Source: Epithemia pelagica
Lineage: Eukaryota > Bacillariophyta > Bacillariophyceae > Surirellales > Surirellaceae
Length of the DNA: 64,000 nucleotides
Direction: 5' to 3'
NCBI GenBank assembly: GCA_946965045.2
Contig: OX337238.1
Span: forward strand, 2,852,001-2,916,000
Part shown: in pieces, positions 21,270 to 32,832 of the stretch
How positions within the stretch are numbered: the first letter of the stretch is position 1
How the letters are laid out: every line of letters begins with the position of its first letter
Made by a program: the position numbers and the translations under genes
The notes under the pieces: generated by a model
What the model saw: the letters and a program-made list of their open reading frames with translations, nothing else
What the model was told of the DNA's origin: nothing
The model's database searches: none

Positions 21270-22481
21270 ATGACGATGACACTGCAACGGCAAGCAGAGC
21301 AATCCGGCTTTTGCTTTCTGGACAGTGACAATAACAGTACCGTGCCGCAATGGAATGAAAATGACTGGCCTCCCCTTTTGGGTGGATGGCGTCGTTCGCA
21401 TGCATCGGTTGTGCTCAACCATCCCGAACAGGACAACAATGCACAGACGCTTGTTGTTTTGGGAGGATACGAACAAAATCAAGGCTACACCAAGTCAGTG
21501 TTGTTGTTGAGGTTGGCAAAAGAAAACTTGCAATGGCGCGAAGGACCGCCGTTGAACAACAACCGAGCCTATCATGCCGCGGTGATTTGTAGCGGAGGAG
21601 TTTACGTGATCGGAGGACACAATGGAAGTTCACGCAGGGATAGTATCGAACGGATTGATGTTACAAATTTGTGTTCCGAATCCATGGAAAGCTCTACCAG
21701 CAACCAATGGACAACTGTGACTTGTCGATTGTCGACGGCAAGAGATAAATGTTCGGCTGTTGCCGTGCACAGTCGCTATATTGTTGTGATTGGTGGATAC
21801 AACGGAGACCCTTTGTCGTCGGTTGATATAATCGATACAGGTATCGCAAGCAACCACACTGTGACTGTGGGACCATCCATGACAGTTCCTCGGTCTGGTT
21901 GTGCAAGTGCTGTCATTGGCCACCGCATTTTTGTTGTTGGAGGCCTCACTGGGTACAATGGAGATGATTTCAAATCAGTGGAGTATTTGGAGATTCATGA
22001 TTTTCCCGGCAATGACACAATGGGCACAGCAAGTGCAGTGTTTTCATCCTCACGCCGTTGGACGAGTCACAACGAGGTCAATCTTTCCATCGGACGATGT
22101 ATTCATGCAATTGTAGCTGTTGGATCATGTCTTATTGTGATGGGAGGTATCTTGGCCCCGGAGACTGTTGAAGTCATGGACACTCGACGGAACACTGTTT
22201 GGAGCTTTCCCCAATCAACAGGGTCACGTTATTCATGCAGTGCTGTGGTTCACTCGAGGGGAATTGCTGTGATTAGTGGTAGTGACAATGCTTCTTGTGC
22301 GACACTATCGTTGTTTGACAAGAATACGTGGTGTTTTCGTCGACTCATTGAGCAGGTGCCAAGTACAATCTTTGGGACAAGCAGAGACTCACTGCGATCT
22401 GCTCAAGGGTGTACTACAGTATTGAATGAGTCTCATGAGCGCTCTAAGAAGAAGTCATCAACTGGCAAAACTGAGACGTAG
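21270..22481 (+). CDS. Kelch-repeat protein K6
   Basis: 403 residues from the ATG at 21270, which matches the start of the paralogues. The frame is open back to 21144, but that part is spacer sequence and I leave it out. Distinctive loops are YEQNQGYTKSV in blade 1, HNGSSRRDS in blade 2, LTGYNGDDFKSVEY in blade 4 and ILAPETVEVMDT in blade 5. In the blade-4/5 linker, FSSSRRWTSHNEVNLS replaces the usual FPSSCRWTRHDQLNLS. The last third is nearly identical to K4. It lacks the upstream hairpin module. Confidence 0.85.
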   Translation: MTMTLQRQAEQSGFCFLDSDNNSTVPQWNENDWPPLLGGWRRSHASVVLNHPEQDNNAQTLVVLGGYEQNQGYTKSVLLLRLAKENLQWREGPPLNNNRAYHAAVICSGGVYVIGGHNGSSRRDSIERIDVTNLCSESMESSTSNQWTTVTCRLSTARDKCSAVAVHSRYIVVIGGYNGDPLSSVDIIDTGIASNHTVTVGPSMTVPRSGCASAVIGHRIFVVGGLTGYNGDDFKSVEYLEIHDFPGNDTMGTASAVFSSSRRWTSHNEVNLSIGRCIHAIVAVGSCLIVMGGILAPETVEVMDTRRNTVWSFPQSTGSRYSCSAVVHSRGIAVISGSDNASCATLSLFDKNTWCFRRLIEQVPSTIFGTSRDSLRSAQGCTTVLNESHERSKKKSSTGKTET

Positions 22482-22657
22482 AAAGTGTCAATTCTAAAAA
22501 AAAATCTTAGGACTAAAACGCAGTCATGAGAATGATTACTGCGAATCGAAGTGCTTGCTGTCCTTCCTGAGAACAATATGCGTTTACAAACATGCTGGGA
22601 GAAATGTACATCACGTTGTGTAACATAAACGAACAACAGCAAACATATAGTTACAAC

Positions 22658-23439
22658 TCAAAAGTAATCACTTTGTGTTGTTGGTACGATCTTTTGTAAC
22701 CCAAGGAACGATCCATGCGGGCTGGTTATAGCACAAGCGCAAGAAACAACAGTCGGTCTGCTCTTGGGTAGAACATCCTCTCCTTGTTCGGTAGTGTTCT
22801 CGTTTGGGCGACAAGGGGACGAAACAGACACTGCGGGAGAAATGGGATTCCAGACATTGGTCAACCACAATAAGGGCCTTCCCACAAGATCACTATCATC
22901 GTGAGCTGCAGCATCCTTTCCACGACGACGACAAGTATGGTGGTCCCCAAATGGAGGATGCAACTTCGAATCGTCCTCCTTCTTGTGGATCCGGGCCGAA
23001 GACAACAACCGTATGGTCGTTTTCATTGCATACCTCGTACCATCATCACCACTACTACAACTATCATTGCTGCTGCTGCTGCCGCAAGTCCACAGAATGG
23101 ATTCAGGTGCCGCCAAGACCGATGATGATAAGGACGATAACGACGACAATGAGGAGGAATACGAATCCAATCGTTGATGGTTTCGAGTGATGGACGACGA
23201 CGAGACGGTCGCTACGTTGGGAACAATCGTTGGTGTCACGTGATTGTCGTTGATGTTGTTTGGAGGGTCTTGCAGTCGAAGTGGTGGTGGTGGTGGTCCT
23301 TTTTCGGAAGGAAGCAGCTGGTGGTACTCGATCGAACCGTTCTCACATCGCCTGTGTCGTCGTAGGTGTCTGCTTCCTTTTCGGAAAGGTTGGTGACCTT
23401 GTCGAAAGGGTTATAAATTATTTGTGTTTGAATCGACAT
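22658..23439 (-). pseudogene. M-family copy d, deleted form
   Basis: The body at 22658-23239 is nearly identical to copy c (193 codons, same internal fusion, same QSDYF end). The 5' side is shorter: the ATG frame at 23437-23439 (MSIQTQIIYNPFDKVTNLSE) runs straight into HHHHHFDCKTLQTTST at 23,240-23,300, so the region that holds candidate exons 2 and 3 in copy c is deleted. Convergent with K6, 176 bp from its stop. The reading frames of the two parts differ, so I regard it as a broken copy. Confidence 0.6.
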
Positions 23440-24376
23440 TCTGAGAGCGACAATGAACGAGGGGATGACTTTGGGCGCCTCCCTTTCTGTGGGTCTTACT
23501 GGTCATGCTCTTGTGCTGATTCGAGCGATTCTTCCAGAGACACACACGGACCACAACATCTACCCACAGACGGACAGTCCAAACGTTTGCCTTTTCTTGG
23601 ATTCGATCCAGCCGCTGTAAAGTGCTCTTCTCTTTGCTTTGTTTTGTCTTTTTTGTTGTTGTTTGGGGATATCGTTAATTGTTACTACGACTTTCTTGTT
23701 CTTTCCGGAACCAATGTCATGATGGTCTCTCTTTTGTCATCCTCGTCTCTCGTCGTTTCGCCGACAGTCCTTTTACAGTTCGCGTCACAGTCATACACCC
23801 TACACTGAGTTCTCTACTTGGAAGGCATCCGAGTCCCGAGTCCGAAGTACTTTCGCGACTATACTCGACCCTCCGATTCCGATCCCGTCTCAGACGCCCG
23901 CGACTCCACATATAAAAAGGAATCCCCGTCTGTCCGAGTCACGGATGTCACGGGCCAACAACAAAAAGATCCAATCACCATGACGACCTACCGACAAAAC
24001 GACGGCCCACACACATTCGCACACGTTTCCAGTGTCTTTGTTGTGTCAAGAATGATGATGATGATCGAGTGATGGCGGAAATCCTCCAGACACACTCACT
24101 CACTCCGATGAACAGCACTCTCCAACCGGCATGACGGATGATTTGCGCAGAGAATGGTTCCTTTTTGGGGAGGATGATACCAGCCACGAAACTCTCATCC
24201 TGTCGTAGTCCCCGGAACAACCACAACAACCACCAGGACGACACTGCTGCTGCCAAGCGGCGAATGAGCCACAAAAAGCCAGCAAAAAGCACTCTATATA
24301 CCAACACCAACGCTAACACCAACACGAAAATGACGCTGTTTTTTCGGAACGAGGCGCGTGCTACTGGAATGGCGAG

Positions 24377-24378
<2 letters not shown>

Positions 24379-24407
<29 letters not shown>
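24379..24407. repeat. (CT)n microsatellite
   Basis: About fourteen CT units. It has no counterpart in the K1 and K5 spacers. Confidence 0.9.
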
Positions 24408-24410
<3 letters not shown>

Positions 24411-25046
24411 CCACAGGAGTGCCAATGACGACAAGAATCGATTGCCGAGAATAGAGAGTCTCTTCTTCTTCTCCTTCTCCTCCGACGACGACGACAAGGT
24501 CCGTGGTGGTCTATGTATAAAGATCGTTGGCAAAACGTCCAACACACAGACAGACAGGAATGGGGGAGCTGGTGGAACATTCGACAGGATGCCGCCGTCC
24601 TCGTTGCCGAATTTCGCGGGTCCTTTTTAGGCCACTATATAATACGTGAGGATGATACCCAGTCCCAAAACGCGGCCATGGATCTCTACACTAATCATCC
24701 TCGAAACAAAACAAATCCAAAAGTCACTGTCTCAACGTGGTACTATAGAGTGCAAGCCAATGTGGAACAAGAAGAACAAGTGAAAAAACAGAGGAGACGC
24801 GGCAATCTGCCAGAGACAGATCATTGGTGGAAACGTACGAGAAGCCTTTCATGCTTGATTGTTGTGGTCTTCAAGAGTGGGGAGTGGTGGGTACTTGCTC
24901 TGGGGTATTTGCGCCAGTAGCATCGTTGCATCTAGTCTTGTTCTTGTCGCTTCCCCAGATTGGGTGGATGATTTTCCTATCGTGGGTGCCAATTTCAAGT
25001 GATCTCGATAGAAGGGTCGGAGGGCTTCTATAGCATTTGTTGCATC

Positions 25047-25136
25047 TTCGCGTTTGCCAGTTTGGGACAACCATGTGTGATCGATGATTGGTTCGCGTTT
25101 GCCAGTTTGGGACAACCATGTGTGATCGATGATTGG
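25047..25136. repeat. 45-bp tandem duplication
   Basis: Two perfect copies, 25047-25091 and 25092-25136, of the TTCGCGTTTGCCAG to GATCGATGATTGG unit that occurs once in the other spacers. The perfect match points to a recent local duplication. Confidence 0.9.
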
Positions 25137-25328
25137 ATTGGAACCTATGGATTTGGTCCGCTTCGTTGCGCATGGAGGAGGAAAGAGCGTTTGGCTGCGA
25201 TGCAGATGTATTGTGCAAAACAGCCAGAAAAAGGCAAAGGGGTTCCAGTAAGGCCACGCGTTCTTCGAAATTGGATTGTCAGCGCGTTGATGGAATTTCT
25301 AGATTTGTGCCGAAGAAGTTGTTTCCGT

Positions 25329-25366
25329 GGATGGTTTTGGACCCGTAAATCTGTCCAAGGTCACCC
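25329..25366 (+). promoter_or_regulatory. Hairpin module upstream of K7
   Basis: One copy with arms GGATGGTTTTGGAC and GTCCAAGGTCACCC; the ACCC end weakens the outer stem by one pair. Loop CCGTAAATCT. It ends 216 nt before the K7 ATG. Confidence 0.55.
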
Positions 25367-25582
25367 ATCCGAGGATGCAATGATTGAAATCGCCACCGTG
25401 GAGGTGCGTCCTTCGTTGCTGCCGTATTTCGTTCCGGTTTTGGTGTGAAAGGTCCAGACTATTCGGTCCATCTGGTTCGAAGTCCATTGTGTAGTTTTTG
25501 AGCAGAAAGAGGAAACTCTTAGGCCCATTCCTTGAACAAAGGCGATCCATACCTTGCTGCTGTCATAAAATCTGAAAGCACC

Positions 25583-26791
25583 ATGACGACGACGCTGATG
25601 CATCAGCAAGCAAAACAATCTGGTCTTTGCTTTCTAAACATAAATAGTGAGGCGTCACATTGGAATGTCAATGACTGGCCTCGTCTTTTAGGTGGGTGGC
25701 GTGCGTATCATGCTTCAGTCATGCTCGACCATCCCCAACAAGATGACGAAACCCAGACGGTTGTAGTCCTTGGAGGACGCAAGCCAAATCACGGCTACAC
25801 CAATTCAGTGTTGTTCATGAGTTTGGGAGATGAAAACAAGCAATGGCGGGAAGGACCGCCGTTCATCAGCAACCGAGCCTATCATGCTGCGGTGGTTTGT
25901 AACGGAGGAGTTTACGTGATAGGAGGACACAATGGAAGATCATGTTTGGAAAGTATCGAACGGATTGATGTTACAAATTTGTGTTCCGAATCCATGGAAA
26001 GTTCTACCAGCAACCAATGGACGACCCTGACTTGTCGATTGTCTACGGCAAGAGATGAATGTTCGGCTGTTGTCGTGCACAATCGCTATATTGTCGTGAT
26101 CGGTGAATCCAATAGTGACTCTTTGTCGACGGTTGATATAATCGATTCAGGTATCGCATGCAACCACACTGTGATTGTGGGACCATCGATGACAGTTCCT
26201 CGGGCTGGTTGTGCTAGCGCTGTCATTGGTAATCGTATTTTGGTTGTTGGAGGCTACAATAGGCACAATGCAGAAGTGCTCCAATCAGTAGAGTATTTGG
26301 AGATTCATGATCCTTCAGGCATCGAGACAATGAACACAGCAAGTGCAGTGTTTCCATCCTCATGCCGTTGGACACGTCATGACCAAATCAATCTTTCCAT
26401 GCGACGGTGTGATCATGCAGTTGTAGCTGTTGGATCATGCCTGATTGTAATGGGAGGTTCCTTAGCCGTGGACGCTGTTGAAGTCTTGGACACTCGACGG
26501 AACACTGTGTGGACCTTTCCCCAATTAACAGGGTCCCGTTATTCATGCAGTGCTGTGGTTCACTCGAGGGGAATAGCTGTGATAAGTGGAGATGAAAATC
26601 CTTCATGTGCGACACTTTCTTTGATTGACAAGAATACGTGGTGTTTTCGTCGGCTCATTGAGCATGCGCCACGTACAATCTTTGGGACCAGAACAGACTC
26701 ACTGCGATCTACTCAAGGGTGTAATACAGTATTGATAGAGTTTGATGAACGCCCTAATACGAAGTTATCGAATGGGAAATCTCAGACGTAA
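25583..26791 (+). CDS. Kelch-repeat protein K7
   Basis: 402 residues from the ATG at 25583. An in-frame ATG at 25532 lies in promoter sequence and is less likely. The N-terminus is distinct (MTTTLMHQQAKQSG, then a shortened linker). The second glycine of the blade-3 pair is Glu (VVIGESNSDSLSTVD), the blade-4 loop YNRHNAEVLQ is close to those of K5 and K8, and the blade-5 loop is SLAVDAVEV. The tail ends KLSNGKSQT. The 3' flank carries a likely AATAAA polyadenylation signal about 20 bp after the stop (GAGAAAAATAAATC). Confidence 0.85.
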   Translation: MTTTLMHQQAKQSGLCFLNINSEASHWNVNDWPRLLGGWRAYHASVMLDHPQQDDETQTVVVLGGRKPNHGYTNSVLFMSLGDENKQWREGPPFISNRAYHAAVVCNGGVYVIGGHNGRSCLESIERIDVTNLCSESMESSTSNQWTTLTCRLSTARDECSAVVVHNRYIVVIGESNSDSLSTVDIIDSGIACNHTVIVGPSMTVPRAGCASAVIGNRILVVGGYNRHNAEVLQSVEYLEIHDPSGIETMNTASAVFPSSCRWTRHDQINLSMRRCDHAVVAVGSCLIVMGGSLAVDAVEVLDTRRNTVWTFPQLTGSRYSCSAVVHSRGIAVISGDENPSCATLSLIDKNTWCFRRLIEHAPRTIFGTRTDSLRSTQGCNTVLIEFDERPNTKLSNGKSQT

Positions 26792-26969
26792 AAAGTGGTA
26801 ATTGAGAAAAATAAATCTTAGGACTAAAACGCAGTCATGAGAATGATTACTGTGAATCGAAGTGCTTGCTGTTGTTCCTGAGAACTATATGCGTTAACAA
26901 ACATGCTGGGAGAAATGCAGATCACGTTGTGTAACATAAACGAACGACAGCAACTAGAAGTCACCTTAA

Positions 26970-28149
26970 GCAGGTAATCACTTGTTGTTGTTGGTACGAT
27001 CTTTTGTAGCACAAGGAACGATCCATGTGGGCTGGTCATAGCACAAGCGGAAGAAAAAACAGTCGGTCTGCTCTTGGGTAGAACATCCTCCAAAATGGTC
27101 CACAATTCATACGACACAGGCACTGGCAAACTGTCACATAGAATCCATGCCCCAATTGGTGTTTGATCCAAAGAAGAATCGTGATATGGCAAAAGTCGTA
27201 CCATGCGTAGTCCTTCATATCATTGGGTTCATGTTCTGTACTTTGTACTCGTCCTCACGGTGGATGCAATTATGGGAGAGACAATGTGGTTGGTGTTTTG
27301 ACAGAGTTGATCGACACGGCGTGTCTGTTGCAAAATCTCCTCGTGAAATCACGATTCCAAAGAATGGGGCTCCGAAACGTCGTCCTGGAGAGAATCCTTG
27401 TCGTGTTGTTGTTGGAGTGAAACTGTCGATTCAGCATTGCTCATAATTGGAGTATCTGGAAGCGGAGTTTTCTTCCATAATGACAGTAACGCCTGATTTA
27501 CCAAACTCGCCGCACTTTGGTCCTTCACCGTGGCATCCTTGGAAGCGACGTCTTGTTCCCGATCCACGTCCCAGGAGGTGGAGTGTGCCGTGTCTCCGGC
27601 TTCTGACGACGACAAGACGAGGGACGGGGGAGACTCCAAGACCATGCATGCTTCTTCATCATCAACGACAATGCATTCTTCATCATTGTCTTCTTGTTCT
27701 ATAGTGTTATCCTTTGAGCGGCAAGGGGACGAAACAGACATTGCGGGAGAAATGGGATTCCAGACATTGGTCATCCACAAGAAGGGCCTTCCCACAAGAT
27801 CACTATCATCGTGAGCTGCAGCATCCTTTCCACGACGACGACAAGTATGGTGGTCCCCAAATGGAGGATTCAACTTCGAATCGTCGTTCTTCTTGTAGAT
27901 CTGGGCCGAAGACAACAGCGGTACGGTCGTTTTCATTGCATACCTCGTACCATCATCACCACTACTACAACTATCATTGCTGCTGCTGCTGCCGCAAGTC
28001 CACAGAATGGATTCAGGTGCCGCCAAGACCGATGATGATAAGGACGATAACGACGACAATGAAGAGGAATACGAATCCAATCGTTGATGGTTTCGAGTGA
28101 TGGACGACGACAAGACGGTTGCTACGTTGGAAACAAGCGTTGGTGTCAC
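26970..28149 (-). pseudogene. M-family copy e, frameshifted
   Basis: The body from 28149 to about 27349 is open for 266 codons (Ser-rich start, HKKNDDSKLNPPFGDHHTC, shortened acidic part, HSTSWDVDREQDV, ending at HSLES). Beyond it the homology continues in other frames: WIKHQLGHGFYVTVCQCL at 27036-27218, and a tail with DVLPKSRPTVFSSACAM. Compared with the copy at 55499, a GT insertion in CCTGTGTCGTATGAA shifts the frame after the CQCL motif, so the membrane segment is not encoded. Convergent with K7. Its 5' end is a GTG, so any true start must be upstream. Confidence 0.6.
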
Positions 28150-29093
28150 GTGATTGTCGTTGATGTTGTTTGGAGGGTCTTGCAGTCGAAGTGGTGGTGG
28201 TGATGGTGGTCCAAGAGACGCACTGTCAACTGCACCATCATTACCCCACTCTGGCCTAACGTGACTCAGCTCCGGGTCCAGGTGGTTGTTGTCCTCTCGA
28301 ACCTAGGAGTGCGTTTTTTGCTTGTCCACTCTTATTGCGGGTGACACGATCATCTTTCGTAGTAGTTTGTCTTGATGGTTTGAGAAGAAAGGGGATACCG
28401 GGGCATTGCAATGGGTAGCCGTTTGCACCCTTTTCATCAAGTCCAAGGCTTTGTCTTGTTCTTGTTTCGTCGTTCGACACAAGCGATCGACCTGGACTTG
28501 CTGTTGACGTGCCGTCATGTTTCTTCTTCCTGTGTTGGGTGATGGTGTCGTGAACCAGTGTTTGCTTCGTTTTTCGGTAGGAGTGCTTCTTCTTCTTCTT
28601 CTTCTAGTGGTTGTCCGTTCGGGTGGAGATGGGTCGTGAAATTGAGGAGAATGCTTTGGCGTTTGCTTGCTTCTTTGTTGTTGTTTGTATTGTTCATGAA
28701 AGTCCTCTCTCTCTCCTCGTCGTCCTCCTTCGTCTTGTTACCAATGAGGAATGAGGACGCGTGGTATAGTGTGCGTGTATTGTCTTGGAAGTTGGGGAAG
28801 GAGAACCCTTTGCCTGTTACAGTCCGTACAACAGTCGTACACTCCTTCATATGTGATAGCCCCAGACTCCAAGGACTTCACCCAGTCTTGAAGGCTGTTG
28901 TACTGGATCGCTCGGTGTGATTTTTGGTCGGACAAGATGGTGGTGGTGGTCCTTTTTCGGAAGGATACGTTGCTTCTCTACTCGATCGAACCGTTCTCAC
29001 ATCGTCCGTGTCGTCGTAGGTGTCTGCTTCCTTTTCGGAAAGGTTGCTGACCTTGTCGAAAGGGTTATAAATTATTTGTGTTTGAATCGACAT
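28150..29093 (-). other. Candidate 5' exons of M-family copy e
   Basis: Near-perfect repeat of 16,190-17,127: the MTARQQQVQ frame (28303-28518), the NFQDNTRTLYHASS frame (28515-28850) and the MSIQTQIIYNPFDKVSNLSE frame starting at 29093. The status is as uncertain as for copy c. Confidence 0.4.
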
Positions 29094-29639
29094 TCTGAGA
29101 GCGACAATGAAATGAGGGGATGACTTTGGGCGCCTCCCTTTCTATTTTGGTCTTACTGGTCATGCTCTTGTGCTGATTCGAGCGATTCTTCCAGAGTCCC
29201 AACCACACATGGACCACAACATCTACCCACAGACGGACAGTCCAAACGTTTGCCTTTTCTTGGATTCGATCCAGCCGCTGTTAAGTGCTCTTCTCTTTGC
29301 TTTGTTTTGTCTTTTTTGTTGTTGTTTGGGGATATCGTTAATTGTTACTACGACTTTCTTGTTCTTTCCGGAACCAATGTCATGATGGTCTCTCTTTTGT
29401 CATCCTCGTCTCTCGTCGTTTCGCCGAGAGTCCTTTTACAGTTCGCGTCACAGTCACACCCTACAGTGAGTTCTCTACTACTTATCTGATTGGAAGGCAT
29501 CCGAGTCCCGAGTCCGAAGTACTTTCGCGACTATACTCGAACCTCCGATTCCGATCCCGTCTCAGACGCCCGCGACTCCACATAAAAAAGGAGTCCCCGT
29601 CTGTCCGAGTCACGGATGTCACGGGCCAACAGCAAAAAG
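29094..29639. other. Divergent spacer, M copy e to K8
   Basis: Nearly identical to 17,128-17,672 apart from a one-base insertion (CACATAAAAAAGG against CACAAAAAAAGG). Carries the same conserved spacer tract; no gene seen. Confidence 0.5.
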
Positions 29640-30345
29640 ACGGAACACCCCTTCAAGAACCGTCCGACAACACTGCCATCGCAAAACTTGCATCAACAAG
29701 GACGCACAACGAAGCGGCAAGGGCCAAATATTGTAGAGACCCAGACACCGCCACCCATCTCCTCCACAACGGAATTTACTTGATCCCTTTCACGGTTGAC
29801 CACTTGGGGTCAATGGGACACTTTGCCACCCGCCTACTCTTCAATCAAGATCACCCACTGCCCTTCTCCACCGCCAAACCTCCGGACTGGAATGATCCAC
29901 ACTTCGGAAAATCAACAACTCGAAGCAACCAACACCCAGCAGCATTTGCTCTGTACCAAAACGTCGAACACTCGCCAGAGAACATTCTTGCCAAAGCAAA
30001 CAAACATGTCAAACTCCACTATCCAGAAGCAAACATCTTCACCATGGCCCACTACGCAAAAGCATCCCTGGCTCATACCATTGTATCGTCCCTAGCAATA
30101 CACGCCAACAACCAAATTGCAGCAAACAGAGCACACACAACAGTTCAAAGATCGCGCACAACCCAGCTGGCAAACTTAGCCAGAACAAACTTCGCCCCGG
30201 TGACACCACTTTACTCCCCACGGCCTGTTGCAGATTTTCTCTCACCGGGACCGGACGCCCCACTCCTCTGCTCGCTTACCGCTTAGGAGTTCCCCAATAC
30301 ATAGACCGGTAAAATAAAAACAAAAAAAAAGAGTAAAAAAAAAAG
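29640..30345 (+). mobile_element. 5'-truncated non-LTR retrotransposon tail, copy b
   Basis: 706 bp, indistinguishable by eye from 17673-18378, including the A-rich tail and the AAAAAG flanks. Because the surrounding 5 kb is also duplicated, this is a passenger of the segmental duplication and not a second insertion. The upstream frame happens to be open here, so a 314-codon fused frame starts at 29342. I regard that fusion as chance. Confidence 0.65.
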
Positions 30346-31330
30346 TCCAATCACCATGACGACCTACCGACAAAACGACGGCCCACACACATTCGCACAC
30401 GTTTCCAGTGTGTTTGTTGTGTCAAGAATGATGATGATGATCGAGTGATGGCGGCAATCCTCCAGACACACTCACTCACTCCGATGAACAGCACTCTCCA
30501 ACCGGCATGACGGATGATTTGCGCAGAGAATGTTTCTTTTTGGGGAGGATGACGACGACAAAGTCCGTTGTGGTCTATGTATAAAGATCGTTGGCAAAAA
30601 CACACAGACAGACAGGAATGGGGGAGCTGGTGGAGCATTCGACAGGATGCCGCCGTCCTCGTTGCCGAATTTCGCGGGTCCTTTTTGGGCCACTATATAA
30701 TACATGAGGATGATACCCAGCCCGAAACGCCGCCATGGAGCTCTACACCAGTCATCCTCGAACCAAACCAAAATAAAACAAAACCATGGAGCCGCATTCA
30801 CAACCACCACAACCACAAGGACGAGGACTACACAATGCTGCGACAAACTGGAGCAAGAGACTAGCATTCTACCATAACCATTGGCACTGTTTCGCAACGA
30901 CTTGTTGAGTTGCGACACTGCTCGTGCCACACAGTGAGGAGAGAACGAGCGATGATGAGGCTAATGATTGAACCATGAGCTCACAAAGAGAGAGCCAAAG
31001 TCGCTGTCTCAACGTGGAAGCTCCTAGCATTTGTTGCATCTTCGCGTTTGCCAGTGTGGGACAACCGTGTGTGATCGATGATTGGATTGGAACCTATGGA
31101 TTTGGCCCATTTCGTTGCGCATGGAGGAGGATAGAGCGTTTGGCTGTGATGCTGATGTATTGTACAAACAGCCAGAAGGAATTTGAAAAGTGCCTCAAGA
31201 CTGTAACGGACAAGTACTGCTAACTTACCAATATACAGTGGCAAAGGGGTTTCAGTGAGGCCACGCGTTCTTCTAAATGGTCAGTGTATTCGTGGAATCT
31301 CTGGATTTGTGCCGAAGCAGTTATTTTCGT
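30346..31330. other. Spacer upstream of K8
   Basis: Matches 18,379-19,366 and 62,500-63,484, with the TATGTATAAAGATCG and TATATAA motifs at the same places. No gene is supported. Confidence 0.5.
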
Positions 31331-31420
31331 GGATGGTTTTGGACCCGTTCATCTGTCCAAAGTCATCCGATCAATAAGAGAAGGATGGTTTTGGACGTGT
31401 TCATCTGTCCAAGGCCATCC
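31331..31420 (+). promoter_or_regulatory. Tandem hairpin modules upstream of K8
   Basis: Two copies, 31331-31368 and 31383-31420, spaced 52 bp as before K11. The first has GTCCAAAGTCATCC in the 3' arm, which leaves one mismatch in the stem. The second ends 200 nt before the ATG. Confidence 0.6.
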
Positions 31421-31620
31421 ATCCGAGGATCTAAGACCATGATTCAAATCGCCGCGTAGAGGTGCGTCCGTCGTTGCTGCCGTCTTTGGTTCCTGCTTTG
31501 GTGTGAAAGGTCCAAAATATTCAGTCCATTTTGTTCGGAGTCCATTTTCGTATTTTTTTGAGGAGAAAGACGAAACTCTGAGGTCCATTCCTTGGTGTTG
31601 TCATAAAATCTGCAAGTACC

Positions 31621-32832
31621 ATGACGACTACACAGCAACAGCATGCAAACCAATCTGGGCTTGCCTTTCTCAACATTAATAATAACAGTAACGAGCCACA
31701 TTGGAATACCAGTGACTGGCCAACCCTTTTGGGTGGGTGGCGTCGGTGGCATGTATCGGCTGTGCTCGACCATCCCGACCAGGATAACACTGCACAGACG
31801 GTTGTAGTTTTGGGAGGAGACAAACAAGGTCAAGGCTTTACCAACTCAGTTCTGCTGATGAATCTGGCAGAAAAAACTAAGCAATGGCGCGAAGGACCGC
31901 CACTAAACCGCAACCGAGCCTATCATGCTGCGGTGATTTGTAACGGAGGAGTTTACGTTATCGGAGGACACAATGGAAGTTCACGCTTGGATAGTATCGA
32001 ACGGATTGCTGTCGAAAATTTGTGTTCCGAATCCATGGAAAGTTCTACCAGCAACCAATGGACGACCCTGACTTGTCGATTGTCGACCGCAACAGATGAA
32101 TGTTCGGCTGTTGCCGTGCACAATCGCTATATCGTTGTGATTGGTGGATCCAACGGAGACCCTTTGTCGACGGTTGATATAATCGATACAGGTATCGCAT
32201 GCAACCACACTGTGATTGTGGGACCATCCATGTCACTGCCTCGGTCTGGTTGTGCTAGCGCTGTCATTGGTAATCGTATTTTGGTTGTTGGAGGCTACAA
32301 TAGGCATAATGCAGAAGTGCTCCATTCAGTGGAGTACTTGGAGATTCAAGATCATTCAGGGATCGAGACAATGAACACAGCAAGTGCAGTGTTTCCATCC
32401 TCATGCCGTTGGACACGTCATGACCAAATCAATCTTTCCATCAAACGGTGGTTTCATGGAGTTGTAGCTGTTGGATCATGCCTGATTGTTATGGGAGGCT
32501 ACTTTGGCGTGGACACTGTTGAAGTCTTGGATACTCGCCGAAACACACTTTCGACCTTACCCCAATTAACAGGGTCACGTTATTCATGCAGTGCTGTGGT
32601 TCACTCGAGGGGAATTGCTGTGATTAGTGGATATGAGGATACTTCTTGTGCGACACTCTCCTTGGATGACAAAAATACGTGGTGTTTTCGTCGACTCATT
32701 GAGCAGGTGCCGAGTACAATCTTTGGGTCAAGAACAGACTCACTGCGATCTTCTCCAGGGCCTACTACATCATGGAAGGAGTCCGGTGAGCGCCGTAAGA
32801 AGAAGTTATCAACTGGGAAAACTAAGACGTAA
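31621..32832 (+). CDS. Kelch-repeat protein K8
   Basis: 403 residues, the closest relative of K5. It differs from K5 mainly in patches: SNGDPLSTVD in blade 3, YNRHNAEV in blade 4, and above all the blade-5 entry IKRWFHGV (K1-like) followed by the loop YFGVDTVEV (K2/K9/K11-like). The rest of blade 5 and blade 6 is K1/K5-like. The tail ends GKTKT. This patchwork is the clearest within-gene mosaic in the array. Confidence 0.85.
   Translation: MTTTQQQHANQSGLAFLNINNNSNEPHWNTSDWPTLLGGWRRWHVSAVLDHPDQDNTAQTVVVLGGDKQGQGFTNSVLLMNLAEKTKQWREGPPLNRNRAYHAAVICNGGVYVIGGHNGSSRLDSIERIAVENLCSESMESSTSNQWTTLTCRLSTATDECSAVAVHNRYIVVIGGSNGDPLSTVDIIDTGIACNHTVIVGPSMSLPRSGCASAVIGNRILVVGGYNRHNAEVLHSVEYLEIQDHSGIETMNTASAVFPSSCRWTRHDQINLSIKRWFHGVVAVGSCLIVMGGYFGVDTVEVLDTRRNTLSTLPQLTGSRYSCSAVVHSRGIAVISGYEDTSCATLSLDDKNTWCFRRLIEQVPSTIFGSRTDSLRSSPGPTTSWKESGERRKKKLSTGKTKT

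Larger units (their letters stand above)
23440..25328. other. Spacer between M copy d and K7
   Basis: It holds the conserved spacer tract with a TATA-like TATAAAAAGG at 23911-23920, a block (24,180-24,430) not seen in most other spacers, a CT dinucleotide run at 24379-24407, and a second TATATAA near 24,635. At 25047-25136 a 45-bp unit beginning TTCGCGTTTGCCAG is tandemly duplicated. No reading frame is kept in the sister spacers. Confidence 0.5.

Noticed and set aside
29342-30286. 314-codon frame that starts in the spacer and runs into the LINE fragment.
   Set aside because: The other copy is broken by one base in the A-run at 17,615. Only the LINE part is real coding sequence.
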